Shown here in pieces: positions 33,959 to 45,226 of a stretch of 64,000 nucleotides of DNA (the first letter of the stretch is position 1; each line of letters begins with the position of its first letter). Origin of the DNA: Plantago ovata. Its lineage: Eukaryota > Streptophyta > Magnoliopsida > Lamiales > Plantaginaceae. Below the pieces are notes generated by a model. That model worked only from the letters and a program-made list of their open reading frames with translations. It did not search any database and had not been told where the DNA came from. The stretch lies in assembly GCA_028274465.1 (NCBI GenBank), contig CM051457.1, positions 72,204,496-72,268,495 on the forward strand, in the 5' to 3' direction. The position numbers were made by a program, and so were the translations under genes.

Positions 33959-36900
33959 TTCACAATCACCCAAGGCGATACTAATGCTAGTACCGACGTT
34001 GTTACAGGTACCATTTCAGTTAGTTCTGCTGAGGCTTATGTGTTATTTGATTCTGGTGCTTCTCATTCGTTTATTTCCAGAAAGTTTGTCTAGTCGAAGA
34101 ACTTTTTGCTTTCTAAACTTGTGGATTCTATGCATGTAACTACTCCTGTGAAAAAGAATGTCGTATGTGATGACTATTGTAAAGAGTGCATAGTTTGCAT
34201 AGGTGAGAAAGAGTTTAGTGCCAATTTAGTAGTACTCGATATGTTAGACTTTGATGTAATTTTGGGGATGGACTGGTTGTCGAATTACCATGCCAAGATA
34301 GATTGTTTTGAGAAGAGGATCTATTTCCAAGTTCCAGGACAGTCTGAAGCAATGTTCCAGGGAGATGTGTCTACTCAAAAGTCTTGTGTGCCGATAATTT
34401 CAGTTGTGCAAGCTCGAAAAGCTTTGAGACAGGGTTGTACTGGCTTTATAGCTTGTGCAATTGATTCCCGGAAGAAAATTTTAGAGTTGGATGATATTCC
34501 GATCATTCAAGAGTATCCTGATGTGTTCCCCGAAGATTTACCGGGTGTACCCCCGGATAGAAATATTGATTTTGAGATTAAACTGGCCCTGGGTAATGAA
34601 CCGATTTCGAAGGCACCGTATAGAATGGCATCAGCAGAGTTACGAGAACTTAAAGTTCAACTTCAGGAGTTACTCGACAAGGGTTTTATTCGACCGAGTG
34701 TATCTCCGTGGGGAGCCCCGGTGTTATTTGTGAAGAAGAAGGATGGAAGTATGCGCCTTTGTATCGACTATCGGGATCTAAACAAAGTTACCGTGAAGAA
34801 TAGGTATCCTCTTCCGAGGATAGATGATCTGTTTGACCAGTTGCGTGGTGTTAAGGTTTTCTCGAAGATCGACTTGAGATCAGGCTACCACCAGTTGAAG
34901 ATTAAGGCTGGAGATGTGCCCAGTCAGCTTTTCGCACGAGGTATGGCCACTATGAATTCGTTGTTATGCCTTTTGGTCTAACCAATGCTCCTGCAGCCTT
35001 TATGGACTTGATGAATACGGTGTTCAAGCATTACTTAGACCATTTTGTGGTGATCTTTATTGATGACATTTTTATTTATTCGAAGAGTGAGGAAGAACAT
35101 GCAGAACACTTGAGGTTGGTAATGGAAAGACTGAGAGAAGAGCAGTTGTTTGCGAAATTCAGTAAGTACGAGTTCTGGTTGGATAGTGTTGCATTTTTGG
35201 GCCATGTCGTATCTAGTGAAGGAATTTATGTTGATCCGTCTAAGGTGGAAGCCGTGACGAGTTGGCCTCGTCCAACCAATGTGACTGAAGTAAGGAGTTT
35301 TCTCGGTTTCGCCGGTTATTACAGGAAATTTGTTGAAGGATTCTCCTTATTATCCTTTCCCTTGACTCGGTTGACTGAGAAAGGAATCAAGTTTGAGTGG
35401 TCCGATGAGTGCGCCAAGAGTTTCGAGGAGCTGAAGAATCGTTTGATATTTGCGCCGGTTTTGGCTTTACCCAACGAAGTCGATGATTATGTCATCTACA
35501 GTGACGCTTCGAAAAATGGTTTAGGGTGTGTCTTGATGCAGAAGGAGAAGGTGATAGCTTATGCCTCTCGGCAGTTGAAGCCGTATGAACGAAATTACCC
35601 TACTCATGATTTGGAATTGGCAGCAGTGATCTTTGCCTTGAAGATATGGCGACTTTACTCCTATGGTGTGCGATGTGAGATATATACTGACCATAAGAGT
35701 CTCAAGTATCTGTCTACACAGAAAGAGCTGAACATGAGGCAACGAAGGTGGTTAGAGCTACTCAAAGATTATGATGTGGGTATTAATTACCATCCCGGTA
35801 AAGCTAATGTTGTCGCTGATGCACTTAGCAGAAAAGCTCCAGTGACTGCATCCTTGTTGACTACACAGCGAAAGATTCTGGAAGAGTTGGAGAACCTTGA
35901 AATTGAGGTGGTTAGCAATGGTCATGGGAGCATGATTGCTAGCCTTATTGCTCAGCCGATGTTGATTGATCGCATTAAGGAAGCACAAAAATCTGATCCG
36001 GGGTTGGTTAAGATTATTGATGGTGTGGGGAAAGATTTATACCCCAGGTTTGGGATCCATGGAGACAGGTCGTTGAGGTATGGAAACAGAATATGTGTTC
36101 CATCGAATATTGAACTAAAGGAAGAGATTCTAATAGATGCTCATAAGTCTCGATTTTCAATACATCCTGGCAGCACTAAGATGTACCGAGACATGATGAA
36201 ACATTTCTGGTGGAAGGGCATGAAGCGTGATATAGCATATTTTGTTGCGAGATGCATCACTTGTCAACAAGTCAAGATAGAACATCAACGAGTTGCTGGT
36301 ACATTACAGAACTTGGAAATTCCTTAGTGGAAGTGGGAACACATAACCATGGATTTTGTTACTGGTTTACCTCCTACACCGAGGAAGAGACATGATTCTA
36401 TATGGGTGATTGTGGATAGACTTACCAAATCAGCTCATTTCTTATCGATAAAGAAAACGACACCACTGGATAAGCTAGCGAAGAAGTATGTGAAGCATAT
36501 AGTGTGCCTTCATGGAGTTCCAATGAGCATAATTTCTAATCGTGATCCAAGGTTTGCTTCTCAGTTTTGGAAGAGTCTACTGCCTGCTCTCGAAACACAG
36601 TTGAAGTTTAGTACGACTTTTTATCTGAAGTTAGTGGAGTTTGCTTACAACAATAACTATCAAAGTAGCACTGGCATGGTACCGTATGAAGCTTTATATG
36701 GAAGGAAGTGTAGACCTCCGATACATTGGGATGACATTGGTGAGAAGAGATTATTGGGTCCGGAGTTGGCAAGAATTACCGAAGAAAAGATACCGATAAT
36801 AAAGAAAAGGCTCGAAGTGGCTCAAAATCGACAGAAAAGTTGGGCGGATTTGAAAAGAAGACATTTGGAGTTTGATATTGGTGACTCAGTTCATTTGAAA

Positions 36901-37425
36901 ATTTCTCCATGGAAGGGTGTGATGCATTTTGGGAAGCGTAGGAAGTTGAGCCCTCGTTATATCGGACCATTTGAAATTCCTGATAGAGTTGGTGAAGTGG
37001 CTTACCGTTTGGCATTACGGCCGGACCTATCACGTGTGCATAATGTTTTCCACGTATCATTGTTGAGGAAATATGTACCTGATCCTACTCATGTCTTGAG
37101 TTATGAACCTCTAGAAGTTCGAGAGAATTTATCCTACGAAGAGGTTCTAGTTGGTATACTTGATCGTAAGGTGCAAGAGTTGAGACGACGTTCGATACCT
37201 TTCGTAAAGGTTCAATGGTCAAATCACTCACCTAAGGAAGCTACTTGGGAGTTGGAAGAGGAAATGAGAAAGTCATACCCTCAGCTGTTCGAAAATGAAG
37301 GTACGTATTTTATTTTATTTCAAGTTTCGAGGATGAAACTTAGTTTAAGGGAGGAAGGATGTAAAACCTCAGAAATTTATTTTGCTTATTTAATACTTTA
37401 TTTATTAAAAGGTATTATTAAGTAG
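33959..37425 (+). pseudogene. Chromovirus pol: protease, RT, RNase H, integrase, chromodomain-like tail
   Basis: Protease has 'VLFDSGASHSFIS', then TAG at 34091-34093. RT starts near '[14 protein letters not shown]', and a one-base loss near 34920 shifts the frame. RT continues with '[15 protein letters not shown]'. RNase H has '[13 protein letters not shown]' and 'TDHKSLKYL'. The integrase HHCC finger ('[11 protein letters not shown]', 'CITCQQ') is followed by TAG at 36325-36327, in the same frame as 36349-37425. The integrase core has 'VDRLTKSAHF', but the second acidic residue is Asn (SNRDPRF). About 38 codons that normally hold the catalytic Glu are missing at about 36621. The tail 'FVKVQWSNHSPKEATWELEEE' is chromodomain-like, as in Tekay/Del. 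Inactive. Confidence 0.9.
37344..37359 (+). other. Polypurine tract of the chromovirus
   Basis: TTTAAGGGAGGAAGGA directly before the 3' LTR start TGTAAAACC (37360). Confidence 0.75.
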
Positions 37426-38476
37426 AATATTAAAAGAAGTGGGGTTAATAAGTCAAATATGAAAAGGAGTGGAATTTAACTGAAATCCTTATTTAGACTT
37501 TTCTGACTTATTATTTATATTCATCAGTTACACTCAACAAAGAAGAAAATTAGGTCTTCTTGGTTTTTCTCTTCATCGCCGTTCTTCTCAAATTTGGGTA
37601 AGAACTTTATCTCTCATTCATTCCTAGGTACTGAAGTATTTAATTGCAGAGTAATTAATGCTCATGCCTTCCGTTTTTCTATTGGTCGATCAGGTTGGTG
37701 AATTTCTGTTACTGCGTGGTTGCTTTCTCGGCTCTAACTCAGTTCAATTGGTTTTTGGAGGTTAGTTTTGATGTCATCTTTATTGTTCATTCTTCTAAGA
37801 GCCTTCTCGTGCCTTGTTTTGGTATTGGTTATGTAGAGAGAGATTTGTTGTGCGTGCAGTACCTGTTTTGTCAATTTGTGTGAGTTCCTTGTTGTTAAGT
37901 TTTCATTGGACCATTTGAGGGGTTGTTGTGCAATTTGACAAACCCAATTTCATCCGAAAAAATTGGTATAAGGCCCATAAAAGGGTGAGAAGTTTGCATT
38001 GGGTCTCAGCTTTTAAATTCATTGCATTGAGCTCCCAAACATTGCAAAGAAGTCTTAATATTCACCATTTATACTTTCTAGCTACTACAGCTAGTTGTCA
38101 GCTACGATGACAATGTCCATACTTTTGGGGACAATGTACATTCATTAGGAAAAATTTGAAAATTCAATCCCCTTTTTATTTCTGATTTCCTTTCTTCTTC
38201 TTCTTCAGTTTCTAGTTTCTGATTTCCTTTCTTCTTCCTCCCCAATTCAAAATTCAAACCCTCTTTAAGATCCCTCTTTCTCTCCCGACCCAATCACAAT
38301 TCATAATCACCCACCTCTCCACCACCACCGCAGACCCGCCGCGTTACAGCGAAGACATCGACAGCGCGTGCTCCACACCCTTCGTCAGCGTCCCATCTTC
38401 AGTGCTCCAGCCAGCCCCATGCATTTCTCTCAAACCTCCAAAATGTCCTCCTACGAAAACGGACCGGTCTTTCTAA

Positions 38477-38830
38477 ATGACGTCTGCTGACGAGCTCTTC
38501 TTCAACGGCCAGATCCGTCCGATGCGTCTCTCGTCTCATCTAGAAAAGTCTCAGGATCTGGATTTGGATCCGGATGGGGGACGAGATCCGAGATTCCGTG
38601 GCGGCGCGTGTCACCGGAAGGCCAGATCTCTGTCTCCGTTGCGTATCACCGAATGGAACGGGTTGAGATCGACGCAGCAGGAGATTAACGAAGAGGAAAT
38701 GAAATCGAGCGAAACGACGCCGTCGTGCTCAGCTTCGTCTTCTCCGTCTCCGACCGCCGCAGCTGCTTCTCACAACCCTCTTCACTACTCTTCCTCAAAT
38801 TCACAGACTGACTCCTCTTATGAACCTTAA
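38477..38830 (+). pseudogene. Captured fragment resembling a plant membrane-associated kinase regulator
   Basis: Frame with 'SADELFFNGQIRPMRLSSHL', then 'ARSLSPLR', then a Ser-rich end. The ADELFFNGQIRPM motif is typical of plant plasma-membrane kinase-regulator (MAKR/BKI1-like) and related small families. Base composition is more GC-rich than the surroundings, as in host coding DNA. A TAA precedes the ATG in frame, and an upstream frame ('KMSSYENGPVFLND') suggests a frameshift rather than a true start here. The family call is from one motif only. Confidence 0.4.
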
Positions 38831-39120
38831 GACTAGTAGTACTAATGTTGTTACTCTTCTTAACAACCTTAGCATTTTCTTCCAAAATTGTCTCCTTGTC
38901 TTGATACACAACAACCTCCTTTTCCATCGGAAGAACAGGAGGAATAACATCTTCAGTGACGAAGTAATCAAAATCTATGACAGCTTGTGGTTCGGTTCCA
39001 TGGCCTGTTAAGTTACAGGACTTGAAGAAGAGGGTGAGAACAATGAGGTTTCCGAGGAGGAAAATGAAGAGAGGGGTCAGGATGAGGGAAAGGAGCTGGC
39101 GGAAATACTCGGATCATAAA
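38685..39120 (-). pseudogene. Captured fragment, hydrophobic helix plus basic tail (DUF4408-like?)
   Basis: On the minus strand an open stretch reads a hydrophobic segment ('LLSLILTPLFIFLLGNLIVL' then 'TLFFKSC'), followed by 'QAVIDFDYFVTEDVIPPVLP', 'EKEVVVYQDKETILEEN' and 'KVHKRSQSVNLRK'. One transmembrane helix followed by an acidic then basic region recalls small plant DUF4408-type proteins, but I cannot confirm this. It overlaps the plus-strand fragment at about 38685-38830, so the junction of the two captures lies near 38820. Confidence 0.35.
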
Positions 39121-39164
39121 TGAGGAGCTGGAGGGTAAAAAAATATGGGCCTTATAGGACCGCC

Positions 39165-39765
39165 CAATATGAAATACGGGTTGTATTGGGTCATACGGTA
39201 TGGGCCGCCATACGAAATACGGGTAGTATCGGGTCATAAAATATGGGTATTGTATGTAGGCGGCCCAATATATGAGTCAAATACGGTTTTGACGGGCCTA
39301 ATAATACCTAATAATATGAGTACGGCCCAATAAAAAGTTAAAATAAAACTAAAGAAAAAAAAAGAAATAACAAATATAATTAAACATGGGCTCAGATTAT
39401 TCAAAATGATTTATTATGGCCTTACAAATGTGTAAACATATATTAATTTTGGGCCGATTACAACACCATATTTCGACTAATGTGCCTTAGAAAACTTCCA
39501 TATGTATTATCGGCCCAAAATACGGGCCGCCCCAAACATACAAGCAATATGAAATACGGGTTGTATCGGGTAATACAATATGGACTGTCCCAAACATACA
39601 AGCAATACGAAATACGGGTTGTATTGGGTCATAAAATATGGGCCGCCCCAAACATACAAGCAATATGAAATACGGATAGTATCGGGTCATAAAATATGGT
39701 CCGCCACAAACATACCATCAATACAACGGGTCACAAAATATGGACTGGGCCACAAATTTTAATTG
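39165..39765. repeat. Sub-terminal tandem repeats of about 58 bp
   Basis: Units carry 'AAATACGGGTTGTATYGGGT', then 'CATAAAATATGGGCCGCC', then 'CCAAACATACAAGCAAT'. Three to four clear units lie at 39530-39765 and about two more at 39165-39260, with unrelated sequence between. Confidence 0.75.
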
Positions 39766-40521
39766 GGCCTTACAAGAGACACTGAATTAAATTGGGACAG
39801 TTTAGGCCCAATATCACTGAGTACCTATAATGCCCACTTTACTAACAGCCCATAATATCATTGTAAGTTGCTTTTTTTACTGAAAATTGGGCATGCAAAC
39901 CCTGGGGCCCATACTACGAGTGTGATGTCAAATTCGCGTCATCATCCACCAGTTAGGAATATTTTATCTGAAAATAGGACTGACAGTGACATTTGTTGAG
40001 GCTTTAGGAGACAAAAAAAAAAAAAATAGGGGGCAGGCTAGCAAAACATAGCCTTTGTACCTAAACGCATGAATTTTAAAACTCCAGACCCATTGCAAAA
40101 CTTTCACCCTTTTATGGACCTTATACCCATTGCCCCGTAAATCCTTCCTTGCAAGTTCCATATTCTGCCAGAACCAATTTGTTGTCATGTTTCTTTAGTG
40201 ACATCATGCTTATGCAGGTTTCCACTAGTGTTTGTCCCCCTAGACCTATTTATTTGTTTTGCTCTGTTCCGGTTTAGCTGCTCAAGTGTAGTCTTCGCGT
40301 AGTAATTATACTACTCTGTTTTGTTAGGTGTTTAGACTGAGTTAGCAGCTTGTGAGTTTTGGAGCTTATGGTTTAGTTTGAGGTAAGGGGATATTCTGAC
40401 ACCAAAGCTTGTATTTTCAGTACTAATATTATATATTAAAAATATATATGTTTTATTATATATTCAAGTATTGTGAATGATTTTGATAAAAACTATTATA
40501 TCAAGTTATGGGGCTTGATAT

Positions 40522-41074
40522 TCTAATACCCCACATCCCACATCGCTTAAGAGTGAGTGGAATAAATGGTATATATGTTAGACCACCACTCTCACATGGT
40601 ATGAGGCCTTTTGGGTGATTTCAAAAGCAAATCCGTGCGGACTCAGGCCCAAAGCGGACAATATCATACTGTTGGGACGTGTGTGGGTCCGTCCAGGAGT
40701 AACCACGCCGGCCGGATTGGTCGGGTCGTTACAAATGGTATTAGAGCCTAGACCAACCCAAAGCCCGCACCGGGTGGACGGTTGGTAAAGGTTATTGTCA
40801 GTTTGTCACCCCCACCACTTAAGGCGCTCGACGAGGACGTCGAGGCTTTAAGGGGGGTAGTTTGTAATACCCCACATCCCACATCGCTTAAGAGTGAGTG
40901 GAATAAAGGGTATATATGTTAGACCACCACTCTCACATGGTATGAGGCCTTTTGGGTGATTCCAAAAGCAAATCCGTGCGGACTCAGGCCCAAAGCGGAC
41001 AATATCATACTGTTGGGACGTGTGTGGGTCCGTCCAGGAGTAACCACGCCGGCCGGATTGGTCGGGTCGTTACA
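40522..41074 (+). mobile_element. TRIM (terminal-repeat retrotransposon in miniature)
   Basis: Two 212-bp LTRs (40522-40733 and 40863-41074), nearly identical, with a 129-bp interior holding a tRNA-Met-type primer site (TGGTATTAGAGC, from 40736) and a polypurine tract (TAAGGGGGGTAG, 40849-40860). Flanked by the 5-bp duplication GATAT (40517-40521 and 41075-41079). LTRs are TGTAATACCCC...CGTTACA, and the left one starts TC instead of TG. No coding capacity, so it was mobilised by proteins of other elements. Confidence 0.92.
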
Positions 41075-41919
41075 GATATAGTAGGCAAATAAGGATCAAG
41101 TGTGTTACCCAAAGTAAATGTTTTGAAATTGTACATGTGATGAATGGAAACTGTTTTTGTTTAGTGCATGGACTAATGTTATGTTTGAGCTCCAGATGTG
41201 CCTGTGAACCGTTATGTACCCTTCGGGGAATTTTGTCATGCTAGGCCTTTCTGCTATGCCCTTTGGTAGGGTACTTTGTTTTGTTCTGTTATGTAAAGCC
41301 GACCTCTGTGCCACCGGACTTATACTAGTTGTCATAGGTACATGCCTGTTGAGCCGAAATGTTTCGTTACGTTTTCCATGCACCTTTTGTTATGTATGAT
41401 ATTGTGGAATGTATATATATGTATGACTTTTGAAGCATTACTTGATCCGGGTGGAGGTGCCAGGATATTCTCTTACTGAGTTTGTAGCTCACCCCATACT
41501 CCTTTTTTTTACAGACGGTCAGCAGGGTGAGCAGTGTTAGAGTTGCTTGGGAGTTTTCGAGTTTTGTTCTTTGTAGGATTTCTTTTGTTCAGACCTGGCT
41601 TTTTAGTTTGTTTTAAGCTAGAGACTTGTATCTAGTTTTGCAGACCTTTTGTTTTGGGATTTAGTTTGCTCTGATATTTACTCTTGGACACAATTTTTTG
41701 TAAAAGTTTATGTTTCCGCAAAGTTATGTTTGTGTTTTGTTGAGACTTCGTGTTGGCGTAAGACCATCTTACGATACACGGTCGGTCGCGTCTTTTGGAA
41801 ATCTTGAAAAATCGTATTTTGGTTTTGGGGCGTGACATTATCAGTTGTTAAAAAAAAAATTCAAACGCATATAATTACTGTACTTTTTACTTGATATTTT
41901 TAATTGGTTGTAAACGCAG

Positions 41920-42358
41920 GTTTATCGTCCCTTACAATGCATATCTGCTGGTAAGCACACATCAATGTGGAGTGGTGCAATTCGACCGGTTCCATAAAAT
42001 ATCTTTCCAAATACATCAACAAGGGTGTTGATCGATCCACTGCCTCTGTGAGTATTGATAATGAAGTAAAGGATTACGTAGACTATCGATACATCTGTGC
42101 ATGCGAAGCTGTTTGGCGTATTTTGGGATATGATATTCATTATCGGAATCCTCCAGTTGAGCGGTTACCATTCCACTTGGAAGGAGAACACTCTATGGTT
42201 TTCAAGGATGGTGACTACATTGAGGACTTGGTGGACAAGCAAACAGTTTCACAGTCGAAGTTCATCAAGTGGATGGACATTAATAAGAAGCACTCGGAAG
42301 CTCGCAAGTATCTCTATGCAGAATTCCCTCGCCACTATGTTTGGCATCGTGATGAACG
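41920..42358 (+). pseudogene. Helitron B: Rep exon with the catalytic-tyrosine motif
   Basis: Follows a CAG acceptor at 41917-41919 and joins in phase to the exon ending at 23700. Contains 'FIVPYNAYLL', then a frameshift near 41950, then 'SIKYLSKYINKGVDR', the Helitron motif with the two tyrosines that cut and join DNA, and 'DYRYICACEAVWRILGYDI'. It is cut at 42358 by a CACTA element and continues at 44735. Confidence 0.85.
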
Positions 42359-44731
42359 CACTAGAAGAAATCTGAGTTTTAGCCACGGATCTATTCGTGG
42401 CTAAAAAGACTGATCCGTGGCTAAAAGGGCTTAGCCACGAATAGATCCGTTGCTAATAAGCTCGTCGCTAAACTTGGCGTAGCAGCCTACTAGCAACGGA
42501 TAAATATCCGTGGCTAAACTAGGCCACGAATCGGTGATTTTTTATGACGGATAAAGGGTTGACCGGGTTGGATCCGGGCTTCTGGCTTAGCCACGGATAG
42601 ATTTTATCCGTGGCTAAATTTAGCAACGGATAGATTTACCCGTGGCTCAATTTGATTTTTAAAAAATATATATATATATATATTTGTTTTAATTGTTTTA
42701 AATTGTAATACACCTACAATATAATAAAATATTAAAATATTAGTTTTTCAATGCAATAAGGGGTGCTGCAAGAATCGAACTCCCGACCTCTCGCATTTAG
42801 AGAGAATCATACCACTAGACCAAACACCCATTTGCGTAGCTATTGATGGACAATGCCTCAATCTAACAATACATATGAAATACATCGTTCAATAGGCAAT
42901 TCCCCAATCTAACAAAGTAACAATACATATGAAATACATCGTACAATAGGCAATGCCTCAATCTACATGACTTCTTTCCGGAAAACAACATATGCACAAG
43001 TGATCATAGTATATGCATCATGTAAATCATATATTTACATGTGCCACATCTTCAGAGAAGCCAACATGATCACGAAGAGCATCCACTACACCTTTCTTGG
43101 AAGTGACCTTGAAGAATAATAAGAAACAAAAACGTTGAAAGAAGTGTCAATGTTTAATAGAGTAAGTAACTAGAATACCGGAAACAAATACGATCATCCA
43201 GTTTAATAAATATACATACACACATAAAGGATGTTACTATATGCAAACAAAATCAAACTTATATAGATCATGTAGAATAGATATACATGCGAGTATATAT
43301 ACTTAGTAGATTCACAAATCATAAACTTAGATACTGTATCAACACATGTGAATTATGAAAGTATAAGCAAGCAAACTTACACTACTTGTAAAAATGAAAC
43401 TACATGAACTCCTCTATATCAGTCTACGTACTCACCCAAAAGAATAAACACATGAAGCACCAAGTAACTTTAGCAAACACCTCCTCCACAACAAACCAAG
43501 ATAAAAAAAGCTGCACGTGAAACCACAAAAACCAAAAGAGCACCCAACTCAAAAACAAAAGGACAGTCTTGGCCATAAATAATTTTAATCTATTTAGCAA
43601 CTTACACATGTTCATGAGATTTTGAAACATACCTCGTTGCGAGCTTCCGCGTACAAAAGTCAAAGAGTTCCTAGGCAAACAGAGAAGCATGAATAAGAAA
43701 ACAGCATTGAAGGTGGAAAATTATAGTAAAACACATGTCGTAAATTAAACAATTAACTAAATAATTTAATCTAATGCTATAATCTTATCAAATCATTATC
43801 ATTATCTTCATTCAAAATTATATTTACAATAACAACAATAATAAATTAAATTCCATTAATTTAATTTAATCAAAATTTAACTAAATTAAACAAAATTAGA
43901 AAACAAGGATTATTCTAATATATCATTAGTCGAAATTAACTAATCCATAGTCAATCAAAACATATTAATCAAAATACTAATTTAGATAATATCATATAAA
44001 CTAGGATAATTTAACTAAATTCCATATTTAATGAAAACTGAATGAAACTAATTTCCACATTTACGTAACTTATCAATATTAACAATTCAAAATTAAACTA
44101 AGACATACATATTATTAAGTATTATAATCAAATTCAGAATCAATTTTTGCAAAAAAAAAGAAAAAACAAAATTCCCAAATTGTAGGGTTTGTGATTCATA
44201 CCTGTAGATTAGCGGGGTGGCAGAGGAGAAAACAGTGGAGCAGTGGGTGGTCATGGTCGTGGTGGAGCCGTCATGCCCGTGGTGGTGGTGGGCGGTGGTC
44301 GTGGTGGAACCCGTCAATGGTCGATTCAAAGGGGGTCGTGGTGCCGCGTTCTTCTCTTAATTTGTAGTGGTGGTGGATGAGCAATATGGAGGAGGAGGTG
44401 AGGAGGTGGTGATGTTGACGGTGATGTGGTGGCGGAGTGGTGGCGAAGATGGGCAGAGAATTGGGAGAGAAGTGGTGGTGAATTGGGATTTTGGTGAAAT
44501 GGAGAAGGAGATCTCGTTTCCAAATTTATAATCAAGTTTAGCCACGAATAATTTATCCGTGGAGAATTTAGCCACAGATACAATCTATCAGTGGCTAAAT
44601 CCCGCGAGCTCGGGCCTGGACACGCACGAACTGAGCGTCCAGACTCAGTTCGTGCCTATCCGTGGCTAAATTTAGCCACGGATAGTATCCGTCGCTACGA
44701 GTTGTGGCTATTTTCAGGATTTCGTGTAGTG
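42359..44731. mobile_element. Non-autonomous CACTA (En/Spm-like) element
   Basis: Left end CACTAGAAGAAATCTGAG. The complement of the right end is CACTACACGAAATCCTGA. The 3-bp duplication ACG is at 42356-42358 and 44732-44734. About 16 sub-terminal repeats of the form TAGCCACGGATA occur in both orientations at 42377-42650 and 44537-44690, as expected for transposase binding sites. No transposase frame is visible in 2.4 kb. It splits a Helitron B Rep exon. Confidence 0.92.
42761..42829 (-). pseudogene. tRNA-Pro-like pseudogene inside the CACTA element
   Basis: The minus strand begins GGGTGTTTGGTCTAGTGGTA and ends AGCACCC, giving a 7-bp acceptor stem, a plant tRNA-Pro-like D arm, and a T arm with GTTCGATTC. 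The anticodon arm is shortened (CTCTC-TAAAT-GCGAG), so no normal 7-nt loop forms, and the T stem has mismatches. Confidence 0.5.
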
Positions 44732-44734
44732 ACG

Positions 44735-45129
44735 TGAGTGGAAAGAGAGGATTAGACCGACCAACAAGATTGGAAGAATATATCACGTTCCACCAAGTTC
44801 GGGGCCTCTATGTCATTTGAGGGTAATGTTGAATATATCATGTAAGGGGTGCAACATGCTATATATGTGGATATTAGGACAGTTAAAGGTGTGGTTTCTG
44901 AAACATACCATGATGTGTGTTATTCGATGGGACTTTTTGATTATGACAAGGAGTACATTCATGGCATAAAAGAGGCTAACTTGTGGGGTTCCGGTATATA
45001 TCTTCGACAGATGATTTGTATGCTTCTCTTCCAACAATATGTCCAGACCAGACCACGTACATGGGAGAGCAATGGCAGGAACATCAGATGATAATTTATA
45101 TATTGTCCGACATAAGATGTATAATCTAG
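44735..45129 (+). pseudogene. Helitron B: region between Rep and helicase
   Basis: Continues the exon cut by the CACTA element. Recognisable pieces in shifting frames are 'DIRTVKGVVSETYHDVCYS', 'GLFDYDKEYIHGIKEANLWG' and 'GIYLRQMICMLLFQQY'. The exon ends in ...AATCTAG at 45129, with a GT-AG intron (45130-45226). Confidence 0.8.
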
Positions 45130-45226
45130 GTATATATGAGATTTCGTTTTAGTGTATTTTCACGTTTTTCCAATTTACTTGGCTTATTTTTTTCTTAATG
45201 TGTTCATTAATATTTTAAATGAGTAG

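Larger units (their letters stand above)
37956..40140. mobile_element. Non-autonomous TIR element carrying gene fragments (Pack-MULE-like)
   Basis: Inverted ends of about 60 bp match with some differences. The left end reads TTGGTATAAGGCCCATAAAA (37963-37982), and the complement of the right end reads ATGGGTATAAGGTCCATAAA. Both continue through a GGGTGA...GGGTCT...TTAAA block. ATCC flanks both sides (37952-37955 and 40141-40144), and a longer duplication is not clear, so the superfamily is uncertain. Inside are two gene-like fragments in opposite orientation and a tandem array. No transposase is visible. It lies in the 3' LTR of the chromovirus. Confidence 0.7.
23746..41837 (+). mobile_element. 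Ty3/gypsy chromovirus (probably Tekay/Del) with three nested insertions
   Basis: 5' LTR 23746-25479, tRNA-Met primer site, gag, protease, RT, RNase H, integrase with a chromodomain-like tail, polypurine tract, 3' LTR 37360-41837. It is flanked by the 5-bp duplication TTATC (23741-23745 and 41838-41842). Removing the nested insertions (26652-33953, 37956-40140, 40522-41074, and their duplications) leaves about 8.0 kb, with 3' and 5' LTRs of nearly equal length (about 1735 and 1734 bp). It sits within the intron between the HUH exon and the catalytic-Tyr exon of Helitron B, and the native intron is only about 122 bp. Confidence 0.9.
37360..41837 (+). repeat. 3' LTR of the chromovirus, split by two insertions
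   Basis: 4478 bp in total. Removing 37956-40140 and 40522-41074 with their duplications leaves about 1735 bp, homologous to the 5' LTR from end to end (TGTAAAACC...CGTGACA). Confidence 0.9.

Noticed and set aside
39013..39762. Several short frames rich in Tyr and Gly in the 58-bp array
   Set aside because: They follow the tandem repeat period and appear on both strands, so they are by-products of the repeat.
43801..44583. His/Pro/Ser-rich frames near the right end of the CACTA element
   Set aside because: They are low-complexity frames in GTGGTG and CCACCA runs. No transposase or host family motif is present.
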